DNA of 33,980 nucleotides from an uncultured Bacilli bacterium (GCA_947581715.1 CANPVK010000004.1:1-33980), one strand, 5' to 3'; shown: positions 20,691-30,518, numbered from the stretch's first letter. The notes: generated by a model not told the origin, from the letters alone. Numbers and translations: made by a program.

Positions 20691-21324
20691 AAATTCTATG
20701 ATTCAAGAAGTTCATATTTTTAATAAAGTTTTTTGTTATTTACTAGTATTAATTGCCTTGATGATTTGTCGGGAAAGTTATTTTATTCTATTTGTGAATT
20801 TCTTTTTGTTATTAATTACTAAACAGTATCAAAATGTATTTTCTTTTCATCTTTTGGTCATATTGATGAATATTTTAGGAATCTTTTTTCCACAACTTTT
20901 GTGGATAACAAAGTTAGGAATTTTAATCATTTACACAATTTTGTTGAAAAAAGTTACGAAAACCGTAGAACTTAGATATCTATTAGAAGCAACTCTCTAT
21001 CGTTTTCAATCCAAAAAAATTACTTATCGAATTTTATATTTGATTTATTTTGGAAAATATTTTCAAAAAAATGGGAAAATATTATATGATTTAAAAAAAG
21101 AATATGGTTTTTCTAATCGTGGATACCTTTTTCATATCCTCCAGAAAGCATATCACAAAACCCAAATCCAAATGAAGGACTTTTTAGTAGTAAATCAATT
21201 AAGATTTTATAATGATTCGAAAAGAAGAACGGATATTGAAAAAAGAAAGTGGGAACCTTGGGATAGTAATTATTTAATGATTCATCTGATTCTTTTCTGT
21301 TTTGTATTTGTTTATGGGAGGTAG
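20680..21324 (+). CDS. EcfT-like transmembrane component (divergent)
   Basis: Hydrophobic N-terminal half, basic C-terminal half, position between ecfA2 and truA. Start taken at 20680 (track 20668). Confidence 0.65.
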   Translation: MFLKNSMIQEVHIFNKVFCYLLVLIALMICRESYFILFVNFFLLLITKQYQNVFSFHLLVILMNILGIFFPQLLWITKLGILIIYTILLKKVTKTVELRYLLEATLYRFQSKKITYRILYLIYFGKYFQKNGKILYDLKKEYGFSNRGYLFHILQKAYHKTQIQMKDFLVVNQLRFYNDSKRRTDIEKRKWEPWDSNYLMIHLILFCFVFVYGR

Positions 21325-21326
21325 TT

Positions 21327-22058
21327 ATGCGTTGTCGAATTGATTTTTCTTATGATGGAACTCATTTTAATGGTTATCAGTATCAACCAAAGTTAAGAAC
21401 AGTGCAAGGAGAATTAGAAAAAGCAGTGAGCTATTTAAATGGGCAAACTCCTACAACGGTTCAATCATCTGGTAGGACAGATAAAGGGGTTCATGCTATG
21501 AATCAAGTGGCTCACTTTGATTTAGCATTAGAAATTCCTTTGGATAAAATAAAAAGAGGATTAAATTCTAATTTACCTGCAGATATTCATGTGATCAAAG
21601 TAGCAAAAGTATCCAATCATTTTCATGCACGATTTAGTGCGAAGAAAAAGGAGTATATTTATAAAATTAATATAGGGGAATACAATCCACTCATGAGAAA
21701 TTATATCTATCAATATAATAGAAAATTGGATATGGATAGAATGAAAGAAGCAATCAAACATTTTGAAGGTACTCATGATTTTACTTCTTTTGTGTCTAGT
21801 GAAGATGAAAGAGAAAATAAAGTAAGAACCATTTTAAAAACCAATATTCAAGAAAAGAACCATATTATAGAAATTCATTTCCAAGCGGATGGATTTATGA
21901 AATATCAAGTCAGAAATATGGTAGGTCTATTATTAGCCATCGGGAGTGGAAAAAAAGAAGTAGCGGATGTGGAAACTATCTTAAAACAAAAAGATCGAGC
22001 AAAATCTGTAAAAATAGCTCCTGCTGAGGGACTTTATTTGAATAAAGTGTGGTATTAG
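21327..22058 (+). CDS. truA: tRNA pseudouridine(38-40) synthase TruA
   Basis: SGRTDKGVHAMNQVAHF, DFTSFVSS, QVRNMVGLLL. Confidence 0.96.
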   Translation: MRCRIDFSYDGTHFNGYQYQPKLRTVQGELEKAVSYLNGQTPTTVQSSGRTDKGVHAMNQVAHFDLALEIPLDKIKRGLNSNLPADIHVIKVAKVSNHFHARFSAKKKEYIYKINIGEYNPLMRNYIYQYNRKLDMDRMKEAIKHFEGTHDFTSFVSSEDERENKVRTILKTNIQEKNHIIEIHFQADGFMKYQVRNMVGLLLAIGSGKKEVADVETILKQKDRAKSVKIAPAEGLYLNKVWY

Positions 22059-22121
22059 GCAAAAATATGAGAAGTTTAGGGTAATTTTTTCGTAAAAAAC
22101 TGCAAAAAACTCATATTTTTA

Positions 22122-22151
22122 TTGACTTTTCTAATCATTTTATCATATAAT
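22122..22151 (+). promoter_or_regulatory. Promoter of rplM-rpsI
   Basis: TTGACT (22122-22127), 18-bp spacer, TATAAT (22146-22151). Confidence 0.65.
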
Positions 22152-22240
22152 TTTAACTGGTACATTTTATATATTCCAAATTCCGAATTATGTCCTGGGA
22201 AAATATAATTGGGAAGGGAAAAAATTAAAGGAGAATATAT

Positions 22241-22672
22241 ATGACAAGTTTTATGCAAAAAAAGGAAACAGTTGATCGTAAATGGTATGTAATTGATGCC
22301 AAAGATCAGCCATTAGGAAAAGTAGCTGCCAAGGCTGCTCATATGTTAAGAGGAAAACATAAACCTACTTACACACCACATATTGATTGTGGAGATTACA
22401 TCATCATTATTAATGCCAAAGATGTGAAGTTAACAGGAAACAAGTTAGATCAAAAAGTATATTATAATCACTCTATGTATGCTGGTGGATTAAGGGAAAG
22501 AACAGCTAGAGTAATGAAAGAAAAATATCCTGTTGAAATGGTTGAAAGAGCTGTAAAAGGAATGCTTCCACATAATCGTTTAGGAAGACAAATGTATAAG
22601 AAATTATTTGTATATGAAGGAGAAACTCATAATCAACAAGCTCAAAAGCCTGTTCGTATTGAGTTAAAGTAG
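22241..22672 (+). CDS. rplM: 50S ribosomal protein L13
   Basis: [46 protein letters not shown]. Confidence 0.98.
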   Translation: MTSFMQKKETVDRKWYVIDAKDQPLGKVAAKAAHMLRGKHKPTYTPHIDCGDYIIIINAKDVKLTGNKLDQKVYYNHSMYAGGLRERTARVMKEKYPVEMVERAVKGMLPHNRLGRQMYKKLFVYEGETHNQQAQKPVRIELK

Positions 22673-22681
22673 GAGGAAAAT

Positions 22682-23101
22682 ATGGCAAAAGATAAAGTTT
22701 ATACTGGAACTGGTAGAAGAAAGACTAGTGTTGCTAGAGTAAAATTAACTCCAGGAAAAGGTAAAGTAACAATCAATGGTAGAGATGTTCATGAATATTT
22801 ACCATATGAAACTCTCATTATGGATTTAATGCAACCATTAGTTTTAACCAAAACCGATGAAATATTTGATGTAGATGTCAATGTTAACGGTGGTGGGTTC
22901 TCTGGTCAAACAGGAGCAATTCGTTTAGGAATTACAAGAGCACTTTTAAGTTATGATTCCACAACTGCTAAGGATTCTGAAAATAGTTTTAGAAAACCTT
23001 TAAAGACAGCTGGTTTTATTACTCGTGATTCTCGTAAGAAAGAACGTAAGAAACCAGGATTAAAGAAAGCACGTCGTGCACCACAGTTCTCAAAGAGATA
23101 G
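22682..23101 (+). CDS. rpsI: 30S ribosomal protein S9
   Basis: [29 protein letters not shown]...[17 protein letters not shown]. Confidence 0.98.
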   Translation: MAKDKVYTGTGRRKTSVARVKLTPGKGKVTINGRDVHEYLPYETLIMDLMQPLVLTKTDEIFDVDVNVNGGGFSGQTGAIRLGITRALLSYDSTTAKDSENSFRKPLKTAGFITRDSRKKERKKPGLKKARRAPQFSKR

Positions 23102-23120
23102 GAAATACCAATCGTTCAAC

Positions 23121-23152
23121 ACTCATAAACTCAATGTTTATGGGTTTTTTCT
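23121..23152 (+). terminator. Terminator after rpsI
   Basis: ACTCATAAAC-tcaat-GTTTATGGGT followed by TTTTT. Confidence 0.8.
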
Positions 23153-23160
23153 TTTTCATG

Positions 23161-23183
23161 AAAAAAACTACCTCTTGTGGTAG
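23161..23183 (-). terminator. Minus-strand terminator after the small ORF 23186-23389
   Basis: On minus: CTACC-acaaga-GGTAG-TTTTTTT. Confidence 0.65.
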
Positions 23184-23185
23184 CC

Positions 23186-23389
23186 TTAGGGAGAAAAACT
23201 GCTATTGGATAATTTTGAATTTTTAATTCCGCTCATAGAATCAATGAATGCCAAATCAGTAACAGCATTATCGCGAAAAGATGAATTACTTTCTATTAAC
23301 AGATTAGAATAAATGATTAATCGATTAATGGATGTATTTTTATAATCAATATCTCTAACTTTTTCTTCTATTTTCCGATGAATGATCAT
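23186..23389 (-). CDS. Small protein of unknown function (67 aa)
   Basis: Minus-strand AAAGGAGGGG RBS just before ATG; own upstream TATAAT and downstream terminator. Confidence 0.65.
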   Translation of the reverse strand: MIIHRKIEEKVRDIDYKNTSINRLIIYSNLLIESNSSFRDNAVTDLAFIDSMSGIKNSKLSNSSFSP

Positions 23390-23457
23390 ATTTCCCCTCC
23401 TTTATTTTAATAATGTAGTAATTATAACACGTGTTTGGAGAAGATGTAAAAATTTTT

Positions 23458-24231
23458 TTAAATGGTTTTATTTTGAGGATTTTCTGTGATTTTCGATTTT
23501 TCTTTCTGGAGTAGTTTTTTTAATTTTTCTTTTTTCTCTTTCGTTAATAAACGGATTACATGATTTCTAATCGATAATTGATTGTTTTCCAAATCTAAGT
23601 AATCCACTTGTTTTACATTAATGATACAACTTCTGTGTGTTTTAAAAAAATTAGGATGGTTTTCTAATTCTTTTTGAATGTTAGAAATGCTATCTTTCAC
23701 TTTATAAGAATAATCTTCTGTATAAAGAAAAGTATAATTATCATTCAAATCTTTTTCAAAATATAAAATATCTTGATATGAAATATGATGAATTTCTCCA
23801 TTATATTGAAAAGTATAAGTTTCTTTTCTATTTAATATTTCATAAGCAGTTTCTAATGCTTCTTGTAATCGTTCCTTTCTATTTTCTTTTTTCGAAATAA
23901 AATCTAATAATAATGTTTTACTAGTAAATCCTGTATTTTTAAAAGAATCGTGATTCGTAATGATAATAAAAGGACTAATCCAATCTCCATTTCCTCGAAT
24001 TTCACGCGCTAAATCCAATCCCGATTTACCAGGAACCTCAATATCTAAAATAAAAAGTTTTTTTCTGGAAATTTTTTGCATGATTTTCTCTAAATCTTTG
24101 GAATAATGAGAAAATAGATAAAAATTGACAGTATGATTTCTTTTTTCAAAAAAATTCTTAATTTCTTCCTGATATAAACGTTGCATTTCTTGATTATCTT
24201 CATAAATGATTACATTGATCACAGCATCCAC
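23458..24231 (-). CDS. LytTR-family response regulator (AgrA/ComE-like)
   Basis: Receiver (IIYEDN..., LFILDIEVPGKSGLDLA) plus LytTR domain (ILYFEKDLNDNYTFLYT...FFKTHRSCIINVKQVDYLD). Confidence 0.88.
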   Translation of the reverse strand: MDAVINVIIYEDNQEMQRLYQEEIKNFFEKRNHTVNFYLFSHYSKDLEKIMQKISRKKLFILDIEVPGKSGLDLAREIRGNGDWISPFIIITNHDSFKNTGFTSKTLLLDFISKKENRKERLQEALETAYEILNRKETYTFQYNGEIHHISYQDILYFEKDLNDNYTFLYTEDYSYKVKDSISNIQKELENHPNFFKTHRSCIINVKQVDYLDLENNQLSIRNHVIRLLTKEKKEKLKKLLQKEKSKITENPQNKTI

Positions 24232-24385
24232 CTCATATCAGGAATTTTAACATTTTTTTCTAAGAAGAACTGATTATTGATTTAAAATGTTAAAAATAGT
24301 CGTTTTTGTGTCAAAAAAAAGAGTTTTTGGAAATATCAAAAAAACAAAAATTTCGCATATCATTTATTAAGTAAGGAGTATTTTT

Positions 24386-25045
24386 ATGAAAAAAATGTAT
24401 CTTTTGTTTCTTTTTCTTTTTTTTATCTGTTTTGGAATTTTCATAAAAGTAGATGCCATAGTACCAGAATTACCTCTTTTTGGAAGAGTGATTTTTGTAG
24501 ATCCAGGACATGGAGGTAGGGACCCCGGTACATCCTATGGAACCATTGAAGAAAAGGATTTGGTTTTAGAAATTTCCAAAGAATTAGAACAGCAACTTTT
24601 AGAAAAAGGAGCTATTGTTTATCTGACGAGAACGACAGATACGGATTTATCCAGCAAGTGGGATGCTAGAAAAAAAAGAGGAGATTTGTATCGTCGAATT
24701 TTAATGTATAAAGAATATGGAGCTGAATTATATTTATCTATTCATATTAATTATTATAGTGATACGAGATGGAGTGGGGCAGAAGTCTTGTATCATCCTA
24801 TCAACGCAGAGAATAAAATTTTTGGGGAAATTTTGATGAAAAATTTTCAAACGGCTTTAGGTTCGAAAAGAAAATTAAAAACAACAGATTTATATATGTA
24901 TAAAAATACTACAGTACCAGGTGTGTTAATAGAATGTGGTTTTTTGTCAAATCCCAATGAACGTTATCTATTGCAGCAAAAAAATTATCAAAAAAAACTA
25001 TCCAAAGTAATTGTGGATAGTGTGATTACTTATTTTAATCATTAA
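24386..25045 (+). CDS. N-acetylmuramoyl-L-alanine amidase, CwlD-like (Amidase_3)
   Basis: Signal peptide, VFVDPGHGGRDPGT, SIHINYYSD, VPGVLIECGFLSNPNE. Confidence 0.88.
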   Translation: MKKMYLLFLFLFFICFGIFIKVDAIVPELPLFGRVIFVDPGHGGRDPGTSYGTIEEKDLVLEISKELEQQLLEKGAIVYLTRTTDTDLSSKWDARKKRGDLYRRILMYKEYGAELYLSIHINYYSDTRWSGAEVLYHPINAENKIFGEILMKNFQTALGSKRKLKTTDLYMYKNTTVPGVLIECGFLSNPNERYLLQQKNYQKKLSKVIVDSVITYFNH

Positions 25046-26114
25046 TTTTTTCAATATAAGTATTAGGATAATAATGGGAAATGATTTGTCTGTAATGATA
25101 TCCAGCTCTTGCCATTGCTTCTGCTCCATATTTACTAAGTCCAAATCCATGACCATGTCCACGCGTTGTGAAGGTAGTATAATGATCCTCTATACTAACA
25201 GTAAAATCATTGGAATCTAATCCTAAACGTCTACTTAAAATCATTCCATCAAATACTTTATCATCAAATTGAATGTATTTTACACGATGTCCAATGGTTT
25301 TCATTAAAATATCTACTTTCGTATTTTTAGTAATCTTCATATTTAATAATTTACTCAGGTAATCGTTTGGTATAATTCTTCTACTGACATAATCTTGTTC
25401 TAAATCCCAAGCACTAGGGACACTCACCAAATAAGGATAAGCGAGTTTTAAAACATTACGACTATCTTCTGTTCTACCATTACTGGCTAAATGATAATAA
25501 GAATCAATATAATCTCCATCAAATTTAATGACTTCATTTTCCGTATCTTTAATTGCTTTTTTAATTTTGGCTTGATATTCTTCATATTTATCTTGCCATA
25601 ATTCTTTTAAATAAGTTCTATCGCGATAAATTTGAGTTGCATTCAAATTTTTAATTGGTAAGTTTCTGCTTAATCGTTTCAGAGCATAAGTTCTAGCAAT
25701 CACTGCCTGTGCTTTTAAGGTTTCTTCTTGAAAAATAGCTGGCATTTCAGCACTGACCACACCAAATACATATTCCTCTAATTTCAACTTTTCAATAAGA
25801 CCATCACTGTTTTGCATATCAATCAATTTATTACTCGCATTAGAATCTATGATTTCTACCATTCGATGATGAGAAAAATCATAATTGCTAAGATCAATGG
25901 AACCTAAAATAATTCCATTTTTCACAAAATATACTTTGTTTCCAGGATAAGTAATGCCATTTCTTGTTAAATAATGATCTACTTTTTGATAAAGATTTTC
26001 TTGATTTGTTTGTTGCGAATAAAAATCGCTAGCAAATTCAAAAGAATGATCAACATATAAATAAAGAGTAGGATTTCCATCTTCTTTTACTAATAAATAT
26101 TTATAAAACATCAT
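25035..26114 (-). CDS. SpoIID/LytB domain protein
   Basis: EEYVFGVVSAEMPAIFQEETLKAQAVIARTYAL...GHGHGFGLSKYGAEAMARAG. Confidence 0.9.
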   Translation of the reverse strand: MMFYKYLLVKEDGNPTLYLYVDHSFEFASDFYSQQTNQENLYQKVDHYLTRNGITYPGNKVYFVKNGIILGSIDLSNYDFSHHRMVEIIDSNASNKLIDMQNSDGLIEKLKLEEYVFGVVSAEMPAIFQEETLKAQAVIARTYALKRLSRNLPIKNLNATQIYRDRTYLKELWQDKYEEYQAKIKKAIKDTENEVIKFDGDYIDSYYHLASNGRTEDSRNVLKLAYPYLVSVPSAWDLEQDYVSRRIIPNDYLSKLLNMKITKNTKVDILMKTIGHRVKYIQFDDKVFDGMILSRRLGLDSNDFTVSIEDHYTTFTTRGHGHGFGLSKYGAEAMARAGYHYRQIISHYYPNTYIEKIND

Positions 26115-26187
26115 ATCACCTAATCTTATTATTGGAAAATATTTGAAAATTCATACAAAAGTAGCATACTTTTTAAAGAAAAAGGAA

Positions 26188-27177
26188 CTAAAACTCAAAA
26201 TATTTTAGTTCCTTTTCTTGATCACAATCTTTTCCTGTTTCGTAGCTAAGATTTCCTACTACTTTTTTTAAATTGATTTTTTTATCATAATAAATATATC
26301 GATTTATATCTTGAATCATTTTTACTGCTTTATCTAAAGCTTTGGTATAAAGTTCTAGAATTGATTCTTTTCTTTTTATTCTTTTATCGGTTGGGTAATA
26401 CCAAGTCTTATGTTCTAAATTTAAAAATTCCTTTTTTCCTTTTGGATTAATATGATAAGATAAAGGAACTTTCCGTAATAGACTTCTTGGACAAATCCAA
26501 TCAACTACTTGATAGAATCCTTTTTTGATTCCTATTGGATCATAGCGAAATACACGATAAAAGAATTTCATTTGTTTTGCGGATTTCCAATAGTATTGAT
26601 GAAAATTTTCAATATGAAATACTTCTTTATAAGCAAAATCCATTACTTCGATTAAATCTTTACTAAGGGAATCTACTTGAAAACAAAATTGATAACATTT
26701 AAATCGATGTGGATTGATTCCTTCTCTTAATCTTAATAAATAATGATCTAAATAAGATTCCATTTCATTATGTAAATGATTGTATTTGTAGGTGGATTTA
26801 TCCTTTTTTTGAAATTTTCCTGTTTTATAAATAATAAAAGGATGCATGGTACTATCCAATACATAATGGGCTAGCATTCCATATAAATAAGACATTACTT
26901 GAGGACTATATTGGTAATGATTATATTTGATATAGTTAATTAGAGTAGAGAAAAATTCATAAGTTTTCTTTTTCTGTGTGTAGTAACCAAAATCTCTTAT
27001 CTTTTTTCCTTTTTTAAAATTGGTGATATTATAGAAAAATAAAACATCTGTATTTTGGGAAAATAACTTTAAAGATTCTTTTTCATCCATTAATAGTTCT
27101 TTGCTTCGTATACTTAAACGTTCATATAAGTCTAAAGCAAAATAAGCATGTGTAATCGTTCCAGCCATTTTCTTCAC
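26188..27177 (-). CDS. Zinc-dependent phospholipase C-like protein
   Basis: AGTITHAYFALDLYERL, YGMLAHYVLDSTMHPFI, HNEMESYLDHYLL (PF00882-like His/Asp pattern). Alternative start MAGTITHAY at 27168. Confidence 0.75.
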   Translation of the reverse strand: MKKMAGTITHAYFALDLYERLSIRSKELLMDEKESLKLFSQNTDVLFFYNITNFKKGKKIRDFGYYTQKKKTYEFFSTLINYIKYNHYQYSPQVMSYLYGMLAHYVLDSTMHPFIIYKTGKFQKKDKSTYKYNHLHNEMESYLDHYLLRLREGINPHRFKCYQFCFQVDSLSKDLIEVMDFAYKEVFHIENFHQYYWKSAKQMKFFYRVFRYDPIGIKKGFYQVVDWICPRSLLRKVPLSYHINPKGKKEFLNLEHKTWYYPTDKRIKRKESILELYTKALDKAVKMIQDINRYIYYDKKINLKKVVGNLSYETGKDCDQEKELKYFEF

Positions 27178-27262
27178 CTCATTATTTTCATTCTACCATA
27201 AAATTTCCCTTTTTTCATATAAATTACACATTTGATGTGCTATAATGAATACTAGGTGAGAA

Positions 27263-28216
27263 ATGAATATGGCAAATAAAGAGTTTAAAAGCTTAGAAGA
27301 ACAAATTGAAATTATGGAGTATAAGGGACTTACCATTCCTGATTATGAATATGCAAAAGAAGTTCTATTAAGAGAAAATTACTTTTTCTTAAATGGTTAT
27401 CGATACTTATTCTTTAAATCAGAAAAAGAAAAGAAATTTATTCCGGGAACAACTTTTGATGAACTTTATAGTCTGTTCTTATTTGATCGTACTTTCCGTA
27501 ACATTATTTTTAAGAATTTATTGGTGATTGAAAACAACTTGAAGTCGATTATCTCTTATCAATTATCTAAAAAATATGGTTATAAAGAGGGAGATTACTT
27601 AAGACCAAAAAACTTTACGAGTAATCCAGAAAAGATTAGACAAGTACAAGATCTAATTAAGAAAATGAAAAGACAAGTTCGTTATAATGCACAACAGCAT
27701 TCTGCAACAAGCCATTATCTGAATAATTATGGTTATATTCCTTTATGGATTTTAGTCAAAGTATTATCCTTTGGTATTGTGGGAGAATTATTTGCCATAC
27801 TAAAGAAGGAGGATCAAGAAGCAATAGCGGATATTTATCATGTTAGTGTAGATACGTTAACCATTTATTTACCTATTTTATCAAACTATAGAAATTTATG
27901 TGCTCATGAAGATATTGTGTTTGAAAATAGAACACAACGTGCTATTCCGGATACTCTTTATCATAGTTTATTAGGAATAGAGAAAGTAGATGGAGAATAT
28001 ATTTATGGAAAAAATGATATTTTTGCCTTAATCATTATCATGAAACATCTTTTAAAACCAAACGAGGTAAAAGATTTAGTATTAGAAATTAAACATGCTT
28101 TAGATAATTTAGAATATAATGTAAAGACTATTCCAATCGATAAAGTATTGGATCGAATGGGATTTCCTAAAAATTGGGAAACCATTAGTAACATTGTAAG
28201 GAAGGTGGAAGAATGA
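27263..28216 (+). CDS. Abi_2 (AbiD/AbiF-like) HEPN-domain protein
   Basis: NYFFLNGYRYLF N-terminal motif, LFLFDRTFRNIIFKNLLVIENNLKSIISY, HEPN RNLCAH motif. Confidence 0.88.
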   Translation: MNMANKEFKSLEEQIEIMEYKGLTIPDYEYAKEVLLRENYFFLNGYRYLFFKSEKEKKFIPGTTFDELYSLFLFDRTFRNIIFKNLLVIENNLKSIISYQLSKKYGYKEGDYLRPKNFTSNPEKIRQVQDLIKKMKRQVRYNAQQHSATSHYLNNYGYIPLWILVKVLSFGIVGELFAILKKEDQEAIADIYHVSVDTLTIYLPILSNYRNLCAHEDIVFENRTQRAIPDTLYHSLLGIEKVDGEYIYGKNDIFALIIIMKHLLKPNEVKDLVLEIKHALDNLEYNVKTIPIDKVLDRMGFPKNWETISNIVRKVEE

Positions 28217-29325
28217 GAGGAAGATTAATTACTTTAGCAACTGTTTTAGTAGCATTTTTATGTGGAGGGGGAGTCATGTATTATTATTTGGAAGAAAATC
28301 CTATCGTAATACGAAATACACCAACCCAATCTACTTATACGACAGGAGTCATTCAATGTAGTGATGATATTACGATTGATGAATCAGGAATTGCAACTGC
28401 AGTAGGAGAAATCTATGATGCAACAGTAACGATTCAAAATTATAAAAATGGAAGACTTGTTTCATCTGGTAGTGGATTTATTTATAAAAAAGATGATCAT
28501 TATGGTTATGTGATGACAAATCATCATGTAATTGAGGGAGCAGATCGAGTAGTTATTACGTTATCTAATGATGATCAAGTAGAAGGAGAAGTATTAGGAA
28601 GCGATGAATATTTAGATTTAGCTGTTGTTCAAATCGATGCCGAACATGTTCATCAAGTAGCCAAACTTGGTACTAGTGAAAATATGAGTTTAGGAGATAC
28701 TGTTTTTACGGTAGGATCTCCTGTTGGATATGAATATCGTGGAACTGTAACAAGAGGAACTTTATCTGGAAAAAATAGAAAGGTAGAAGTAAGTATTGCC
28801 TCTACGAATGATTTTATGATGAGTGTTCTTCAAATTGATGCTGCAATTAATCCAGGAAATAGTGGTGGACCTTTAGTTAATATACGTGGAGAAGTAATTG
28901 GAATTAATTCTTTAAAATTAGTAGAAGATGAGATAGAAGGAATGGGATTTGCGATTCCTATTGAATATGCGATGGAATATGTAGATGATTTAGAACAAGG
29001 AAAGGAATTAGAAAGACCGTTCATTGGAATTTCGATGCTAAATGTAACAGATACTTACCGACTATATCAAAATGGAATTATTCTAAAAGATAATATTGAT
29101 TCTGGAGTAGTAATTATTAGTGTTAGTGATAATAGTGGTGCAAAAGCTGCGGGATTGAAAAAGGGAGATGTCATTGTTGAAGTAAATGGTTCAGAAGTAT
29201 CGAATGCAGCTTATTTAAAATATGAGTTATATAAATGCCATGTTGGAGATACCATTACTGTTACTTACATTCGTGATGGAAAAACCAAAGAGGCACAAGT
29301 TACTTTAACGAAAATAGAAGAATAA
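28213..29325 (+). CDS. HtrA/DegP-like trypsin-like serine protease with PDZ domain
   Basis: Catalytic H (MTNHHVIEGAD), D (LDLAVVQID), S (INPGNSGGPLV); C-terminal PDZ; N-terminal TM. Confidence 0.95.
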   Translation: MRGRLITLATVLVAFLCGGGVMYYYLEENPIVIRNTPTQSTYTTGVIQCSDDITIDESGIATAVGEIYDATVTIQNYKNGRLVSSGSGFIYKKDDHYGYVMTNHHVIEGADRVVITLSNDDQVEGEVLGSDEYLDLAVVQIDAEHVHQVAKLGTSENMSLGDTVFTVGSPVGYEYRGTVTRGTLSGKNRKVEVSIASTNDFMMSVLQIDAAINPGNSGGPLVNIRGEVIGINSLKLVEDEIEGMGFAIPIEYAMEYVDDLEQGKELERPFIGISMLNVTDTYRLYQNGIILKDNIDSGVVIISVSDNSGAKAAGLKKGDVIVEVNGSEVSNAAYLKYELYKCHVGDTITVTYIRDGKTKEAQVTLTKIEE

Positions 29326-29330
29326 AGATA

Positions 29331-29358
29331 AAACATTGGAAAATTCCAATGTTTTTTT
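29331..29358 (+). terminator. Terminator after htrA
   Basis: AAACATTGGAA-aa-TTCCAATGTTT then TTTT. Confidence 0.8.
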
Positions 29359-29455
29359 GTGAAAATATCGTGAAATAATGGAAATATTATTTACTTCTAA
29401 AAAAAGAATATAGTATAATGAAGTTGTTGAAGCAAAGTAGAAAAGAGGAGTCAAG

Positions 29456-30028
29456 ATGAAAAAGATTTTAAATTTATGGTTAGTAGTATTCACTATTTTA
29501 GCTATTTTACCAATAGGGGTAAAAGCAGAGGAAATTGATATTGAGAAACCGGAAGCAAATAAGGAACCTGTTAAAGTATATATTTTCCGTTCTGATAGCT
29601 GTCCACATTGTATTAATACGATGAACTTCTTAAAAGAGATGGAAGAAGAATATGGAGATTATTACGATGTATATGATTATGAAACTTCTGATGCAGAGAA
29701 TTCTGCTTTATTTGAAGAAGTAGCTACTTTTATGGGAGATACTGGTAGTGTTGGATATGTTCCTTATTTGGTAGTCGGAAAATATACTTATCCAGATGGA
29801 TTTGAACCTGATAATTTGGTAACGGATGATCAAACAATGGGAGAACAACTATTAGAAAGAATTATGGAAGTTTATCAAAGTGATGATCGTTATGATGTAA
29901 TGGAAGCTTTAAAAAATAAACCAAGTTATGATACTGTAGTAGGAATTGTTGCTGGAGTGATTATTGTTGGAGTTGTTGCGATGATAGTTATTACCAGAAG
30001 ACATAATGCTTTAGCAGAAGCAGAATAA
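29456..30028 (+). CDS. Membrane-anchored thioredoxin-like protein (CPHC)
   Basis: Signal peptide, VYIFRSDSCPHCINTMNFL, VPYLVVGKY, C-terminal TM helix. Confidence 0.85.
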   Translation: MKKILNLWLVVFTILAILPIGVKAEEIDIEKPEANKEPVKVYIFRSDSCPHCINTMNFLKEMEEEYGDYYDVYDYETSDAENSALFEEVATFMGDTGSVGYVPYLVVGKYTYPDGFEPDNLVTDDQTMGEQLLERIMEVYQSDDRYDVMEALKNKPSYDTVVGIVAGVIIVGVVAMIVITRRHNALAEAE

Positions 30029-30038
30029 AAGAATGAGT

Positions 30039-30067
30039 AAAAGGTATTGATTACCTTTTATTTTTTT
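30039..30067 (+). terminator. Terminator after the thioredoxin-like gene
   Basis: AAAAGGTA-ttgat-TACCTTTT followed by ATTTTTTT. Confidence 0.75.
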
Positions 30068-30123
30068 GGAAAATAAAAACATATTTATCTTCTTAACATA
30101 AACTATTATGAGGAGGAATATAA

Positions 30124-30417
30124 ATGGGAGATTATAAAATAATAGTTGATGCTGGGCATGGTGGAGAAGATCCAGGAGCAGTTAGTGGAAATTTAAGAGA
30201 GAAAGATTTTAATTTGCAAGCTGCTAACTATATGTATAATCGTTTTAGAGAATTAGGAGTTCCTGTTGCGATTACTAGAGATGTGGATAAAACCTTAACA
30301 AGAGAAGAAAGATTGGATATTATGAATAATACTTTTGGTAATACACCGAATGTTATTATTTTATCTAATCACATTAATTCCGGAGGAGGAGATAGTCATT
30401 GTGTAACTAATGTATAA
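30124..30417 (+). pseudogene. N-acetylmuramoyl-L-alanine amidase (Amidase_3), truncated at 3' end
   Basis: IIVDAGHGGEDPGAVSGNLREKDFN...NVIILSNHINSGGG then unrelated GDSHCVTNV* ; the C-terminal part of the family (catalytic Glu region) is missing; IS remnants follow. Confidence 0.8.
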
Positions 30418-30518
30418 CAGTTAAAGCTAAAAAATATTCTTTCATAACATTAGAATACTTATTTTTGATTTTGATTTTATGACATTCTAAGATCTGTCAA
30501 GAATAAATTTTTATGATA

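Noticed and set aside
22076-22258. 60-aa minus ORF in the truA-rplM gap
   Set aside because: Overlaps the rplM promoter/leader and start; no RBS or similarity.
28830-29024. Minus-strand ORFs inside htrA and the Abi gene (28003-28194, 28830-29024) and 29305-29493
   Set aside because: Antisense to strongly supported CDSs or across a terminator; no motif support.
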